Assembly (NCBI RefSeq): GCF_001854805.1
Contig: NZ_MBLO01000025.1
Location: 59,102-123,101 of the forward strand
Length of the DNA: 64,000 bases
Origin: Pseudofrankia coriaricola
GTDB lineage: Bacteria; Actinomycetota; Actinomycetes; Frankiales; Frankiaceae
Direction: 5' to 3'
Shown: piece after piece, positions 33,891 to 42,923 of the stretch
Layout of the letters: the number at the start of each line of letters is the position of its first letter
How positions within the stretch are numbered: position 1 is the first letter of the stretch
Position numbers and translations under genes: made by a program
The notes under the pieces: model-generated
Told to the model about the DNA's origin: nothing
Databases searched by the model: none
What the model saw: the letters and a program-made list of their open reading frames with translations, nothing else

Positions 33891-34937
33891 CTAAAGGCTC
33901 GTCGCGACGGCCGTCACCAGGGGCAGCGTCGCGACGGTGGCGATTCCCGGCGGCGCGGCGCAGACCGCGGGGATGGCATTGACGGCGGGCATCGCCGTCA
34001 TGATCATGCCCAGGCCCATGTAGTTCGGTTCCGACCAGTCCGGGGGCGGGAGAATCTGGAACTGGGACCGGACCGCGGGCAGCCCGTCGATCTCGACGAA
34101 GTAGCCGTGGCCGACCTTCCACGGCGGTTCCCGGTGCGGGCCCATGACCCACAGGACGCGGCACTCGACGAACGGTTTTGCGCCGCGCGTTCCCGTCCAG
34201 GCGGCGCGTACGCCCGAGACGGTGCCTTTCGGAATCGCCATGAATCCCAGGTCCGCGTCGTCGGTCGCGACGGCGAACTGCGCGTCGAAGACGATGTCGT
34301 CGAGCTCGGCGCCCAGCGCGTCGGCCATCAGCGCCACCGCGTCGGCGAACACCGTCGTCGCCCGCCGGGCACGCGTCAGCAAGTCGGGAGTGTCGATGGG
34401 GAGCCCGAAGCCGATGGCCCCCTGGGTCTCGGCCGACTCGTACCCGCTCGCGTCCACGGACTCCGTCACGCGGATGCGGTCGACCCGCTGGCAGATCCCG
34501 GCGCTGACCAGCCCGAAGAGGTTTGCGAAGCCAGGATTAACGCCGGAGCCAAACAAGGTGGCGCCACCGTCGAACGCCGCCCGCTCCAGCCTGGCGCGCC
34601 GCTGCGCGCCGAGGTAGTCACCGGTGATGAACTCGGCGGTCGTCGAGACGTTGACGCCGACCGTGAGGAGACGACTGACCTGGTCGTCGTCGAAGTGCAT
34701 CGGGGAGTAGCTGACGCAGTCGGGGTGGGTGGCCAACAGGGCGTCGATGTCGTCTGTCGCCAGTACCCCGACCGGTTCTCCCCCGGCCAGCACGCCGGCG
34801 TCGACGCCGACCTTGTCCGGGCTGTGCGCGAAGCAGCCGACGAGCTCCAGGCGCGGATCGGCCGCGATGGCGCGCAACGCCCTCCGACCTACGTTCCCGG
34901 TCGTCCATTGGACCACGCGAAGGCGTCCGTGCGTCAT
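33891..34937 (-). CDS. DAP-dehydrogenase-like NAD(P)-dependent oxidoreductase, copy 3
   Basis: 348 residues. Its ATG overlaps the stop of the TetR gene by four bases. The Rossmann entry is LRVVQWTTGNVGRRALRAI; the middle has GATLFGSGVNPGFANLFGLV and the C-terminus AMPAVNAIPAVCAAPPGI. It belongs to the same family as copies 1 and 2. The full length indicates an intact enzyme. Confidence 0.83.
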   Translation of the reverse strand: MTHGRLRVVQWTTGNVGRRALRAIAADPRLELVGCFAHSPDKVGVDAGVLAGGEPVGVLATDDIDALLATHPDCVSYSPMHFDDDQVSRLLTVGVNVSTTAEFITGDYLGAQRRARLERAAFDGGATLFGSGVNPGFANLFGLVSAGICQRVDRIRVTESVDASGYESAETQGAIGFGLPIDTPDLLTRARRATTVFADAVALMADALGAELDDIVFDAQFAVATDDADLGFMAIPKGTVSGVRAAWTGTRGAKPFVECRVLWVMGPHREPPWKVGHGYFVEIDGLPAVRSQFQILPPPDWSEPNYMGLGMIMTAMPAVNAIPAVCAAPPGIATVATLPLVTAVATSL

Positions 34938-35611
34938 GAGGCATCTCCTGTCAGGTGAGCATCCGCACGGGCCGCGCTCGCGGGCTCCAGGTGCGCGACC
35001 AGCAGGTCGACCAGCGCGGCTCGCTCACGGGAGGTGTCGAGCGGCTCGCGGGTGGCCAGCTGGGCGAAGACCAGCCCGCGCAGCGCCGCCCAGAGCAGGT
35101 GGCCGACGGCTCTCGCGTCACCGTGGCGCTGCCGCTCGGCGATCAGCTCCTCGCCGAGGCGCGCCAGCTCGGCCGCGATCAAGGCGAAATGCTCGCCCGT
35201 CGCCGTGTCACGTTGGCTGCGCGTCGCGACGGCGATCTCCAGGCTCGCTCGCGACGCCGGAGTGCAGAACGCGGCCCAGGCGGCCTCGACGAGCGCGCCG
35301 ACCTGCTCGCGGGTGGAGCCAGCCCCGACCCCGACGGCGGCCATGCGCCGGCGCAGCTCGTCGAAGCTCGCGTCGACGACGGCCGTCAGCAGGCCATCAC
35401 GGTCTCCGAAGTGATACTGGATCACACCCCAGGTGACGCCCGCCCGCTCGGCAATGTGCTTGGCGCTGGCGGCGGCGAAGCCTTCCTCAACCACGCAGCG
35501 CACGGTCTCTTCCATGATCAGGGCGCGGGTCCGCTCGGCGCGCTCCTGCGTGCCGCTCGCCGGCCGGGTCGGCGCGATCGACCCGACGCGACGCGTGCCG
35601 CGCGACGTCAC
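34934..35611 (-). CDS. TetR-family transcriptional regulator
   Basis: About 225 residues from GTG 35611, whose GTGA overlaps the upstream stop. The N-terminal helix-turn-helix is clear: RALIMEETVRCVVEEGFAAA, KHIAERAGVTWGVIQYHFGDR. The variable C-terminal ligand domain follows. Lying inside the operon it probably represses, it is likely autoregulatory and responds to a pathway intermediate. No operator was identified. Confidence 0.88.
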   Translation of the reverse strand: MTSRGTRRVGSIAPTRPASGTQERAERTRALIMEETVRCVVEEGFAAASAKHIAERAGVTWGVIQYHFGDRDGLLTAVVDASFDELRRRMAAVGVGAGSTREQVGALVEAAWAAFCTPASRASLEIAVATRSQRDTATGEHFALIAAELARLGEELIAERQRHGDARAVGHLLWAALRGLVFAQLATREPLDTSRERAALVDLLVAHLEPASAARADAHLTGDAS

Positions 35612-36114
35612 GACATGAGGCCGTGGGCCTGGGCGACCGGCAGGTCGGACAGGTGCGTGGGCCCAGGAGGCGCCGCGCAGACCGCGGGGATCGCGTTCAC
35701 GGCCTTGGCCGCCGTCGCGATGACGCCAGCCTCGTTGTGATCGGTGCGCTCGTCGCCGACATGGGTGTTGATCTCGACGCCCGGCACACCCTTGATCACG
35801 ACCCGGTGCACGCCCGGTCGCCCGTCGGGCGGGAACGGCCACTCGGGCGCGGCCTGGGGGGTCAGCCGGTTCACGTGCTCCATGACGATCGCGGGGCGTC
35901 CGCGCATGATGCCCTCGACGGCGAAGCGGACGGCGGCGACCTGGCCCGGCTCGACGGTCATCATCGTGCAGGTGATGGTCTCGGTGGCGGTCCAGGTCTC
36001 GTCGGGGCTGCTGGCATGCACCCCCACCAGTTCCAGCCCGGGACGGTTGATGATCGAGCGCAAGGAGCGACGCCCGACGTTCCCGGTGGAGAACTGAATC
36101 ACGCGCAGCGACAT
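35608..36114 (-). pseudogene. DAP-dehydrogenase-like gene with internal in-frame deletion
   Basis: 168 residues from ATG 36114 (GGGAG upstream). The N-terminus (LRVIQFSTGNVGRRSLRSI, LELVGVHASSPDE) and C-terminus (KAVNAIPAVCAAPPGP) both match the 340-370-residue family. About 180 central residues are missing between HASSPDE and TWTATETITCTMM, removing much of the Rossmann and catalytic region. The frame is intact, so a shortened protein could still be made. It is the first gene of the operon. I infer a decayed copy; a minimal functional variant is possible. Confidence 0.7.
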
Positions 36115-36578
36115 GGACGCTCCCGACTGTGCGAGCCGGCGACCTCCGGCCTGGGGCATCATAAACGACTTAATGGTTTCGCTGTCCAGCGATCGCCGGA
36201 GGATCCCCGCGTCACGGCGAGAGCAGGGTGGGGCTGGCGCGCAGCCGTGCGTCCGTGAGCTCGGCGGGACCGTCGAGCTCGACCAGGATGACGAACTCGC
36301 AGCCCTATATGGGCGTGTCTGACATGGAGTGCAAGCCCACCGCCCGCCAGGCCGCACCGCGGCCGCACGGGCTTGGCCCGCCTGCTTGGAGGCGGCCGCA
36401 CGCCGCTGCCGCTGCCTGCACCGGGCGGTTTCTCTGGGCCGACGAGGCGTGTCAACACCAAAAAACTGCGATCGGGGACCGTCCGCCCCATAAGCGGACG
36501 GTCGGCCAGACCGCTCCGTGCGTATGGGCAGGTCAGCCGGCTGTGTTGGAGGGCGCCGCCGAGCTCTGCGGCTCACTT

Positions 36579-36598
36579 GTAGCAACCCGTGTAGCAAT
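36579..36598 (-). repeat. Paired TTGCTACA sites, inverted orientation
   Basis: Read on the minus strand this is TTGCTACACGGGTTGCTACA less one flanking base. It has the same 8-4-8 spacing as the sites at 28241-28260 and 36791-36810. It is a possible recombinase arm site. Confidence 0.6.
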
Positions 36599-36790
36599 GG
36601 CTGGTGACCGAACGCAGAGGAATGTGACTCGCTGGATCGCGATGCTGTCGTCGCAGATCGGGGGGCTCCAGCGGCCCGATCGCGTGGAGTGTGGCCAGAT
36701 GTGGCGTCTCGAAGCGGACGCTCAGCCAAGGTGTTTGTTCTGGTCAGCGGGGTGCTTGGGGACCATCCGCCGTTCTAGCAAAACGGTCAG

Positions 36791-36810
36791 TTGCTACATC
36801 CGTTGCTACA
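36791..36810 (+). repeat. Paired TTGCTACA sites near the right attachment site
   Basis: TTGCTACATCCGTTGCTACA lies about 60 bases from the tRNA-Phe 3' end. It differs at one base from the pair at 28241-28260 near the other end. Confidence 0.65.
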
Positions 36811-36870
36811 TAACGATCTTCAAAAGCCTCTAAACGATCTCATCTGTGAGGCAAACCCGCTGGTCAGAGG

Positions 36871-36947
36871 TGGTGGGCAGGGGCGGGGTCGAACCGCCGA
36901 CCTTCCGCTTTTCAGGCGGACGCTCGTACCGACTGAGCTACCTGCCC
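36871..36947 (-). tRNA. tRNA-Phe (GAA), CCA encoded
   Basis: Complete cloverleaf on the minus strand: acceptor GGGCAGG with CCTGCCC, D-arm GCTC/GAGC, anticodon stem TCCGC/GCGGA with loop CTGAAAA (anticodon GAA), T-arm GGCGG TTCGACC CCGCC, discriminator A. Bases 36871-36873 encode CCA. The 3' half (36873-36917) is the attachment site of the element to its left. Confidence 0.96.
36873..36917. other. attR-like site within tRNA-Phe
   Basis: These bases are identical over 45 bp to 28114-28158. Integration restored the full tRNA at this end. Confidence 0.85.
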
Positions 36948-37000
36948 CCAGACGACACGTCCGGGGCGCTCGAATACTCGACCACCACGGACGTTGTGCG

Positions 37001-37075
37001 CGGTCCCGACGGGATTCGAACCCGCGACCTCCGCCTTGACAGGGCGGCGTGAACTCCAGACTTCACCACGGGACC
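37001..37075 (-). tRNA. tRNA-Asp (GTC)
   Basis: Cloverleaf on the minus strand: acceptor GGTCCCG with CGGGACC, anticodon stem GCCGC/GCGGC-type with loop CTGTCAA (anticodon GTC), T-arm GCGGG TTCGAAT CCCGT, discriminator G. CCA is not encoded. It lies about 55 bases upstream of tRNA-Phe in the same direction. Confidence 0.95.
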
Positions 37076-37308
37076 AAGCAACGATCTTCAATTTTCGATC
37101 TTACCGCCGCGACTCACGTTGCAAGCCCCGTCCAGCACTTCGAGCAGAAGCATACAGGATGGCGAGAGGGTCGATGAGGGGGTGCTCGCCCATCCGTTGA
37201 ACCACGCCAGGCCGATGCCCGGCGGTGGCGGGGACGGGGCCACCGCGCAGGGAAGCGGATGAGGGCTGAGCAAGTGCCGGTGCCGCCGGGGCACCGGAGC
37301 TCAGAACC

Positions 37309-38484
37309 TCAGGCGACGCCGAAGAGGTGCTCGAGGGCCAGCTGGTCGAGGTGTTCGATGTTGACGGCGCGGGCGCCGGCGGCGTCGGCGTCGTAGTCCT
37401 CGTAGGCGCCGCGGTCGGCGACGAAGTCCGTGAGGGTCTCGCCGGGGGCGAGGGTCGGGGTGGAGAGGGCGCCCACGCCGGCAGCCTTCAGGGCCTCGAT
37501 CACGCGCGGGTCCTGGCGGAACGCGGCCGCCTTCTCCTTGAGGATCAGGTAGGTCCGCATGCAGGCGGCGGCCGAGACCCAGGCGCCGTCGACGTTTTCG
37601 GCACGCGGCGGCTTGAAGTCGAAGTGCCGCGGGCCGTCGTAGCCGGCGCTCTCCAGCAGGTCGACGAGGAAGAACGCGCTCTTCACGTCGGCGGCGCCGA
37701 AGCGCAGGTCCTGGTCGTACTTGAGGCCGTGCTGGCCGTTGAGGTCGATGTGGAACAGCTTGCCGGACCACAGCGCCTGTGCGTAGCCGTGCACCACGTT
37801 GAGCCCGGCCATGGTCTCGTGGCCGACCTCCGGGTTCAGGCCGACCATGTCCGGATACTCGAGCTGGTTGATGAACGCCAACGCGTGGCCGATCGTCGGC
37901 AGCAGGATGTCGCCGCGTGGCTCGTTCGGCTTCGGCTCCAGCGCGAACCGGATGTCATAGCCGCGCTCCCGGACGTACTCGCACAGGACGTCGACGGCCT
38001 CCTTGAGGCGGTCGAGCGCCGCGCGCGGGTCCTTGGCCGCGTCGCTTTCCGCGCCTTCCCGGCCACCCCAGGCGACATAGATCTTCGCGCCGAACTCGGC
38101 GGCGAGGTCGATGTTGCGCATTGTCTTGCGCAACGCGAACCGGCGTACGCCGCGGTCGTTCGCGGTGAACGCGCCTTCCTTGAACGCCGGGTGGAAGAAC
38201 AGGTTCGTGGTCATCATCGGGACGACCAGACCAGTCTCGTCCAGCGCGGCCCGGAACCGCTTGATGTACCGGTCCCGCTCGGCGTCGTCCGCCCCGAACG
38301 GGATCAGGTCGTCGTCGTGGAAGGTCACGCCGTAGGCACCCAGCTCGGCGAGGCGGTGGACGGTGTCCACCGGGTCCAGCGCCGGCCGGGTCACCTCGCC
38401 GAAGGGGTCGCGGCCCTGCCAGCCAACGGTCCACAGACCGAAGCTGAACCGGTCGGCCCGGGTCGGAGTCAGATCGCTGGCCAT
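37309..38484 (-). CDS. xylA: Xylose isomerase
   Basis: 391 residues, the usual length of actinobacterial class I xylose isomerases, converting D-xylose to D-xylulose. Motifs: [25 protein letters not shown] with the catalytic His, [24 protein letters not shown] with metal-binding Glu and Lys, [15 protein letters not shown] and [19 protein letters not shown] 38484 has GAGGTG upstream. It is divergent from the xylulokinase gene across a shared control region. Confidence 0.97.
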   Translation of the reverse strand: MASDLTPTRADRFSFGLWTVGWQGRDPFGEVTRPALDPVDTVHRLAELGAYGVTFHDDDLIPFGADDAERDRYIKRFRAALDETGLVVPMMTTNLFFHPAFKEGAFTANDRGVRRFALRKTMRNIDLAAEFGAKIYVAWGGREGAESDAAKDPRAALDRLKEAVDVLCEYVRERGYDIRFALEPKPNEPRGDILLPTIGHALAFINQLEYPDMVGLNPEVGHETMAGLNVVHGYAQALWSGKLFHIDLNGQHGLKYDQDLRFGAADVKSAFFLVDLLESAGYDGPRHFDFKPPRAENVDGAWVSAAACMRTYLILKEKAAAFRQDPRVIEALKAAGVGALSTPTLAPGETLTDFVADRGAYEDYDADAAGARAVNIEHLDQLALEHLFGVA

Positions 38485-38725
38485 GGCGTCACCTCAAGGT
38501 TAGTTTGGTGGTGGCTACAACAAATAGGCCAGGTGGAGCCGCCATGCAACCCCTTGTCTCTGCTTGTGAACATCCAGTAGCAATAGGAAACCGTGCCGAA
38601 ACGGGTAAAATACCGGCGCTCTGCGAGACGTGGCCCTCGCCGCCCGAGCGGGCCTGCTCAACATTCCCACCGGCCGCTCAACCAAAGCGGCGCACGGCTT
38701 GGCGGGCGGGGATCGGCGGTCGCTC
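38485..38725. promoter_or_regulatory. xylA-xylB divergent control region
   Basis: About 240 bases with AT-rich stretches at 38500-38528 and 38570-38612. The segment TTAGTTTGGTGGTGGCTACA followed by ACAAATAGG just upstream of xylA is an imperfect inverted arrangement (TTAGTTTG versus CAACAAATA). It is a candidate operator for the ROK repressor encoded at 40346-41602. The assignment rests on position and weak symmetry only. Confidence 0.4.
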
Positions 38726-40177
38726 GTGACGCTGGTCGCCGGAGTCGACTCCTCGACCCAGTCGACGAAGATCGTGGTGTGTGACGCGGCCGACGGCACG
38801 GTCGTCCGGTCGGCGGCGGCTCCCCATCCCGAGGGCACCGAGGTCGATCCCGAGGCCTGGTGGTCCGCGCTGCGCGTGGCGGCTGGAGGCGGGCTGCTCG
38901 ACGGGGTGGCCGCGCTCTCGGTCGCCGGCCAGCAGCACGGCATGGTCGCGCTCGACGACGTGGGCCGCACGGTGCGCCCGGCGTTGCTGTGGAATGACGT
39001 GCGCTCCGCCGACGACGCCGACGACCTGGTCGCCGAGCTCGGCGCCGAGAAGTGGGCGACGGCCACCGGAAGCGTGCCGACGGCGAGTTTCACCGTCACC
39101 AAGCTGCGCTGGCTCGCCCGTCGCGAGCCGGCGAACGCCGCCAGGACCAGCTCGGTCCTGCTCCCGCACGACTGGCTCACCTGGCGCCTCGCGGGCGGCG
39201 GCGGAGGCAACGGCCAGGAGGCCGGCGTGGTGAACGCGCCGAGGACCACCGACCGAGGTGACGCCTCCGGCACCGGCTACTGGTCGCCGTCGACCGGCGG
39301 CTACCTCCCCGAGTTCGTCGACCGCGCCCTCGGACACCCGCTGGAGCTCCCCAGGGCCGCCGCCCCCCACGAGGTCGTCGCCCAGGCCGTTCGGGTCGCC
39401 GCCCCCGGCACGCTGCTCGCCCCGGGCACCGGCGACAACATGGCCGCTGCTCTCGGCATCTGCCCGCTGCCCGGTGACGTGATCGTCTCGGTCGGTACCA
39501 GCGGCACGATCTTCGCGACGTCGGAGGTGCCCACGCGGGACCCGGAGGGGCTGGTCGCCGGCTTCGCCGACGCGACCGGGCGCTTCCTGCCGCTGGTCTG
39601 CACGCTCAACGCCGCCCGGGTGCTCACCACCGTCGCGGAACTGCTCGGCGTGAGCTTCGAGGGGTTCGACGCACTGGCGCTGGCCGCCGAGCCCGGGGCC
39701 GGCGGGCTCACGCTGCTGCCGTTCCTTGACGGCGAGCGCACGCCGAACCTGCCTCGCTCGCGCGGCCTGCTGGCCGGGCTGTCCCGCGGGAACCTCTCCC
39801 GGGAGAACCTCGCCAGGTCGGCGGTGGAGGGGGTGCTGTGCGGCCTGGCCGTCGGTGTCGACGCGCTGCGCCGGCACGGTGTGCGGGTGCGCCGGGCGGT
39901 GCTGGTCGGTGGCGGGGCCCGGTCGCGCGCCGTGCGCCAGATCGCGCCTGCGGTACTGGGGCTCCCCGTCGTGCTGCCCGACCCCGGTATTGAGTGGGTC
40001 GCCAGGGGCGCGGCCAGGCAGGCGGCCTGGGCGCTGTCGGGTGCGGCCGAGCCGCCCGACTGGGCGGTCGCGGCGGACCTGGTCGCCGCCGAGCCGGACC
40101 CGCTGACCAGGTCCGCCTTCGCCGGCGTCCTCGACGGGGTCCTGCCGCTGCTGCGCCGAGAACACCCCGTGAACTGA
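38726..40177 (+). CDS. xylB: Xylulokinase
   Basis: About 483 residues from GTG 38726, chosen because it opens TLVAGVDSSTQSTKIVVCD, the standard FGGY-kinase start; the upstream extension lacks family sequence. Further motifs: SVAGQQHGMVALDD, RPALLWNDVRS, the DYWSP-like segment, TGDNMAAALG, VSVGTSGTIFATS and VLVGGGARS. It phosphorylates D-xylulose with ATP. It pairs with the divergent xylA. Confidence 0.93.
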   Translation: MTLVAGVDSSTQSTKIVVCDAADGTVVRSAAAPHPEGTEVDPEAWWSALRVAAGGGLLDGVAALSVAGQQHGMVALDDVGRTVRPALLWNDVRSADDADDLVAELGAEKWATATGSVPTASFTVTKLRWLARREPANAARTSSVLLPHDWLTWRLAGGGGGNGQEAGVVNAPRTTDRGDASGTGYWSPSTGGYLPEFVDRALGHPLELPRAAAPHEVVAQAVRVAAPGTLLAPGTGDNMAAALGICPLPGDVIVSVGTSGTIFATSEVPTRDPEGLVAGFADATGRFLPLVCTLNAARVLTTVAELLGVSFEGFDALALAAEPGAGGLTLLPFLDGERTPNLPRSRGLLAGLSRGNLSRENLARSAVEGVLCGLAVGVDALRRHGVRVRRAVLVGGGARSRAVRQIAPAVLGLPVVLPDPGIEWVARGAARQAAWALSGAAEPPDWAVAADLVAAEPDPLTRSAFAGVLDGVLPLLRREHPVN

Positions 40178-40254
40178 CGTCCGCCAGGCGTCGGCCGGAG
40201 CCGGACGGACGGGTCCGCCGGCCGCCGGTCCGCCGGCCCGCCGGCGCGGACCAG

Positions 40255-40330
40255 CAGGTCAGCGTGCAAACAGGTCAGCGTGCAAGCAGGTCGGCGCGCC
40301 AGTAGGTCAGCGCGCCAGTAGGTCAGCGGG
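40255..40330. repeat. Five tandem 16-bp repeats between xylB and the ROK gene
   Basis: Units beginning CAGGTC or TAGGTC recur every 16 bases at 40255, 40271, 40287, 40303 and 40319, with consensus close to CAGGTCAGCGYGCMARY. They lie between the convergent stops of xylB and the ROK gene. Confidence 0.85.
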
Positions 40331-40345
40331 CCGGCGGAGCCGGCA

Positions 40346-41602
40346 TCAGCCGCCCATGGCGGCCAGGCTCGTGGCCACGCCGAGAGGGTCGTCGAGGAGG
40401 CGGGCGAAGGCGAGCTCGGCCGCGCCGAACAACGCGGAGTCGCCACCGAGCGCGGACGGGACCAGCGCGACGTGCTCGCGGGACACGGTCAGGCCGCCGG
40501 CGCCCATCCGGCTGACGATGTCGTGCTCCATCAAGGCGAGCAGGTCGCGCAGCTCGCCGCCGAAGATCACCAGCTCGGGGTTGAACAGGTTGACGAGGTT
40601 GCCGACGCCGACGGCGAGCCAGCGGCTGACCTCGTCGAGCGCCCAGCGGGCGCGCGGGCTGCCGGCCTGCGCGCTGGCGACGATGTCCTGGACGGTGGTG
40701 CCGTCGCCCGGCTCGTGCCCAGCGGCGCGCAGGACGGCGTCCGTGCCGACCTCGGTCTCCCAGCAGCCACGCGCGCCGCAGCGGCAGCGTTGGCCGGCCG
40801 GGTTGACGACCATGTGCCCGGCCTCGCCGGCGTAGCCACCGTGGCCGCGCAGCGGCCGGCCACCACAGATGATCCCCGCGCCCACGCCGACGTTGCCGGA
40901 CAGGTAGACGATGTCGTCGTGGCCACGGGCGACGCCCCTGGCCTGCTCGGCCAGAGCGCCGAGATCGGCGTCGTTGGCGACGAGGACACCCGCATCGTCG
41001 AGCATGCTGCCGGGCAGCACGTCGGCGAGCGCGACGCCGAGCGCCTCACCGAACGGCCGCTCCTCCCAGCCGAGGTTGGGCGCGAACCGGACGAATCCGT
41101 CCGAACCGCGCACCACCGCCGGGGTGGCGATCCCGACCCCCACGCAGCGGGCCTGTGGGCCGAGCGCGTCCACCAGCCGGCGCGCGGTGGTCGCGGTCAG
41201 CTTCACGACCTCGTCGAAGTCCCGGCAGTCCGGCAGCAGCGGGACGACGTCCCTGGAGAGCACCGTGCCGCCGAGGCCGACCCTGGCGCCGACGATCCGA
41301 TCCACCCTCAGGTCGAACGCGAGCACCTGGTAGCGCTCGGTTTCCGGCACGACGACGAACGAGGGCCGGCCCGCGCCCGAGCGCACCTCGGGCGACTCCT
41401 CCCGGACGAGCCCGGCGGTGCTCGCGAGGTCCGCGGCCAGCGCGCCGATCGTGCTGCGGTTGAGCCCGGTCTGCGCGGTCAGGGTGGCGCGCTGTGTCGG
41501 CCCGGCCAGATGGACGTAGCGCAGCAGCAGGCTGAGGTTGTGGCGGCGTAGCTCCTCCTGCTTGATCCCTGAGATGTTTGGGTGTGGCCGCGGGAAGCGC
41601 AT
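40346..41602 (-). CDS. xylR: ROK-family transcriptional repressor (XylR type)
   Basis: About 418 residues. The N-terminal winged helix (RRHNLSLLLRYVHLAG, TLTAQTGLNRSTIGALAADL) is followed by a sugar-kinase-like ROK domain with GVGIATPAVV, NDADLGALAEQ, GNVGVGAGIICGG and the zinc motif CRCGARGCWE. Its place between xylB and xylF makes xylose-responsive repression of the xyl genes the likely role. The start may be the ATG at 41602 or the adjacent GTG at 41605. The symbol reflects context. Confidence 0.9.
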   Translation of the reverse strand: MRFPRPHPNISGIKQEELRRHNLSLLLRYVHLAGPTQRATLTAQTGLNRSTIGALAADLASTAGLVREESPEVRSGAGRPSFVVVPETERYQVLAFDLRVDRIVGARVGLGGTVLSRDVVPLLPDCRDFDEVVKLTATTARRLVDALGPQARCVGVGIATPAVVRGSDGFVRFAPNLGWEERPFGEALGVALADVLPGSMLDDAGVLVANDADLGALAEQARGVARGHDDIVYLSGNVGVGAGIICGGRPLRGHGGYAGEAGHMVVNPAGQRCRCGARGCWETEVGTDAVLRAAGHEPGDGTTVQDIVASAQAGSPRARWALDEVSRWLAVGVGNLVNLFNPELVIFGGELRDLLALMEHDIVSRMGAGGLTVSREHVALVPSALGGDSALFGAAELAFARLLDDPLGVATSLAAMGG

Positions 41603-41782
41603 CACATGCCCAGTCTGGCGGAGCGGGCAGATGTCGATAAGTGGCTATGTATGTACACAGGGTCACCATTTCCGGTTGATGGCGACATTCGCTTGCGTGA
41701 GGCTGATCACACGAATATGTTCTGCCGCACAACTTAGCATCCGCATCCTGGGCTGTTTCGCCCAAGGAAGGGGCCTACGCAG

Positions 41783-42898
41783 ATGCGCACGAAGCTCTTA
41801 AGAGTCGCGGCGGCAGGAGCCTGTCTCGCGCTCGGGATCGCTGCCTGTGGTGGTGGCGGCGACGACGACAACGGTGGCGGCGCGTCCGCCGGCGCCTCAG
41901 GCGGCGCGGTCAAGGGCAAGATCGGAGTGATCCTGCCCGACACGAAGTCGTCCGATCGCTGGGCGACGGCCGACGAGCCGCTGCTGAAGGCCGCGTTCCA
42001 GAAGGCCGGCATCGCGTACGACATCCAGAACGCTCAGGGTGACGCGACGCAGATGCAGACCATCGCCGACCAGATGATCACCAACGGTGTCACCGTGCTG
42101 ATGATCACTAACCTCGACTCCGGCTCCGGCAAGGCGATCGAGGACAAGGCGAAGGGACAGGGCGTCGCGACGATCGACTACGACCGGCTGACGCTCGGCG
42201 GCTCCGCTCAGTACTACGTCAGCTTCGACAACGTCGCGGTCGGCAAGCTGCAGGGTGAGGGTCTGGTCAAGTGCCTGACCGACGCCAACGCGCAGAAGCC
42301 GATCATCGCCGAGCTGAACGGCTCGCCGACCGACAACAACGCCACGCTGTTCAAGCAGGGCTACGACTCGGTCCTCAAGCCGAAGTACGACGACGGCTCG
42401 TTCGTCAAGGGCCCGGACCAGTCCGTGCCCAAGTGGGACAACCAGCAGGCCGGCACGATCTTCGAGCAGATGCTGACCCAGCAGCCGAACATCGGTGGCG
42501 TGCTCGCCGCCAATGACGGCCTTGGCCAGGCGGCGCTCGCGATCCTCGCCAAGAACGGCCTCAACGGGAAGGTCCCGGTCACCGGCCAGGACGCCACCAC
42601 CCCCGCGCTGCAGAACATCCTCGCCGGCGACCAGTGCATGTCCGTGTACAAGGCCGTCAAGAAGGAGGCGGACGCGGCCTCCGCGCTCGCCATCAGCCTG
42701 GCGAAGGGCGAGAAGGGCGACGCCCCGCAGACGATCCACGACCCCGAGGGGAACCGGGACGTCCCGTCCGTGCTGCTGCAGCCGGTGGCGATCTACAAGG
42801 ACAACGTCAAGGACGTCCTCGCCGACGGTTACGTGACCAAGGCCCAGCTCTGCACCGGCAAGTTCGCGGCGCTCTGCACCACCGCCGGCATCTCCTAA
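41783..42898 (+). CDS. xylF: Xylose ABC transporter substrate-binding lipoprotein
   Basis: 371 residues. Signal peptide with lipobox LGIAAC (lipid-anchored Cys about residue 22), followed by a Gly-rich spacer and a periplasmic-binding-protein-1 fold starting KGKIGVILPDTKSSDRW. LAANDGLGQAALAI and VTGQDATTPALQNI are typical of XylF/ChvE-like sugar binders. GGAAGG lies 13 bases before the ATG. Three hairpins separate it from xylG. Confidence 0.92.
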   Translation: MRTKLLRVAAAGACLALGIAACGGGGDDDNGGGASAGASGGAVKGKIGVILPDTKSSDRWATADEPLLKAAFQKAGIAYDIQNAQGDATQMQTIADQMITNGVTVLMITNLDSGSGKAIEDKAKGQGVATIDYDRLTLGGSAQYYVSFDNVAVGKLQGEGLVKCLTDANAQKPIIAELNGSPTDNNATLFKQGYDSVLKPKYDDGSFVKGPDQSVPKWDNQQAGTIFEQMLTQQPNIGGVLAANDGLGQAALAILAKNGLNGKVPVTGQDATTPALQNILAGDQCMSVYKAVKKEADAASALAISLAKGEKGDAPQTIHDPEGNRDVPSVLLQPVAIYKDNVKDVLADGYVTKAQLCTGKFAALCTTAGIS

Positions 42899-42923
42899 GG
42901 GATCAGAGGAGTACCGGGCCAAA

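Larger units (their letters stand above)
36115..36870. other. Element right end: promoter region without a convincing gene
   Basis: About 750 bases between the first operon gene and tRNA-Phe. Open frames here have no recognisable content. It must hold the promoter of the minus-strand operon. Two paired TTGCTACA sites (36579-36598, 36791-36810) mark the end of the integrated element. Confidence 0.5.

Noticed and set aside
40255..40330. CRISPR array
   Set aside because: Units are 16 bp with no distinct spacers; they are simple tandem repeats. No cas gene is present in the window.
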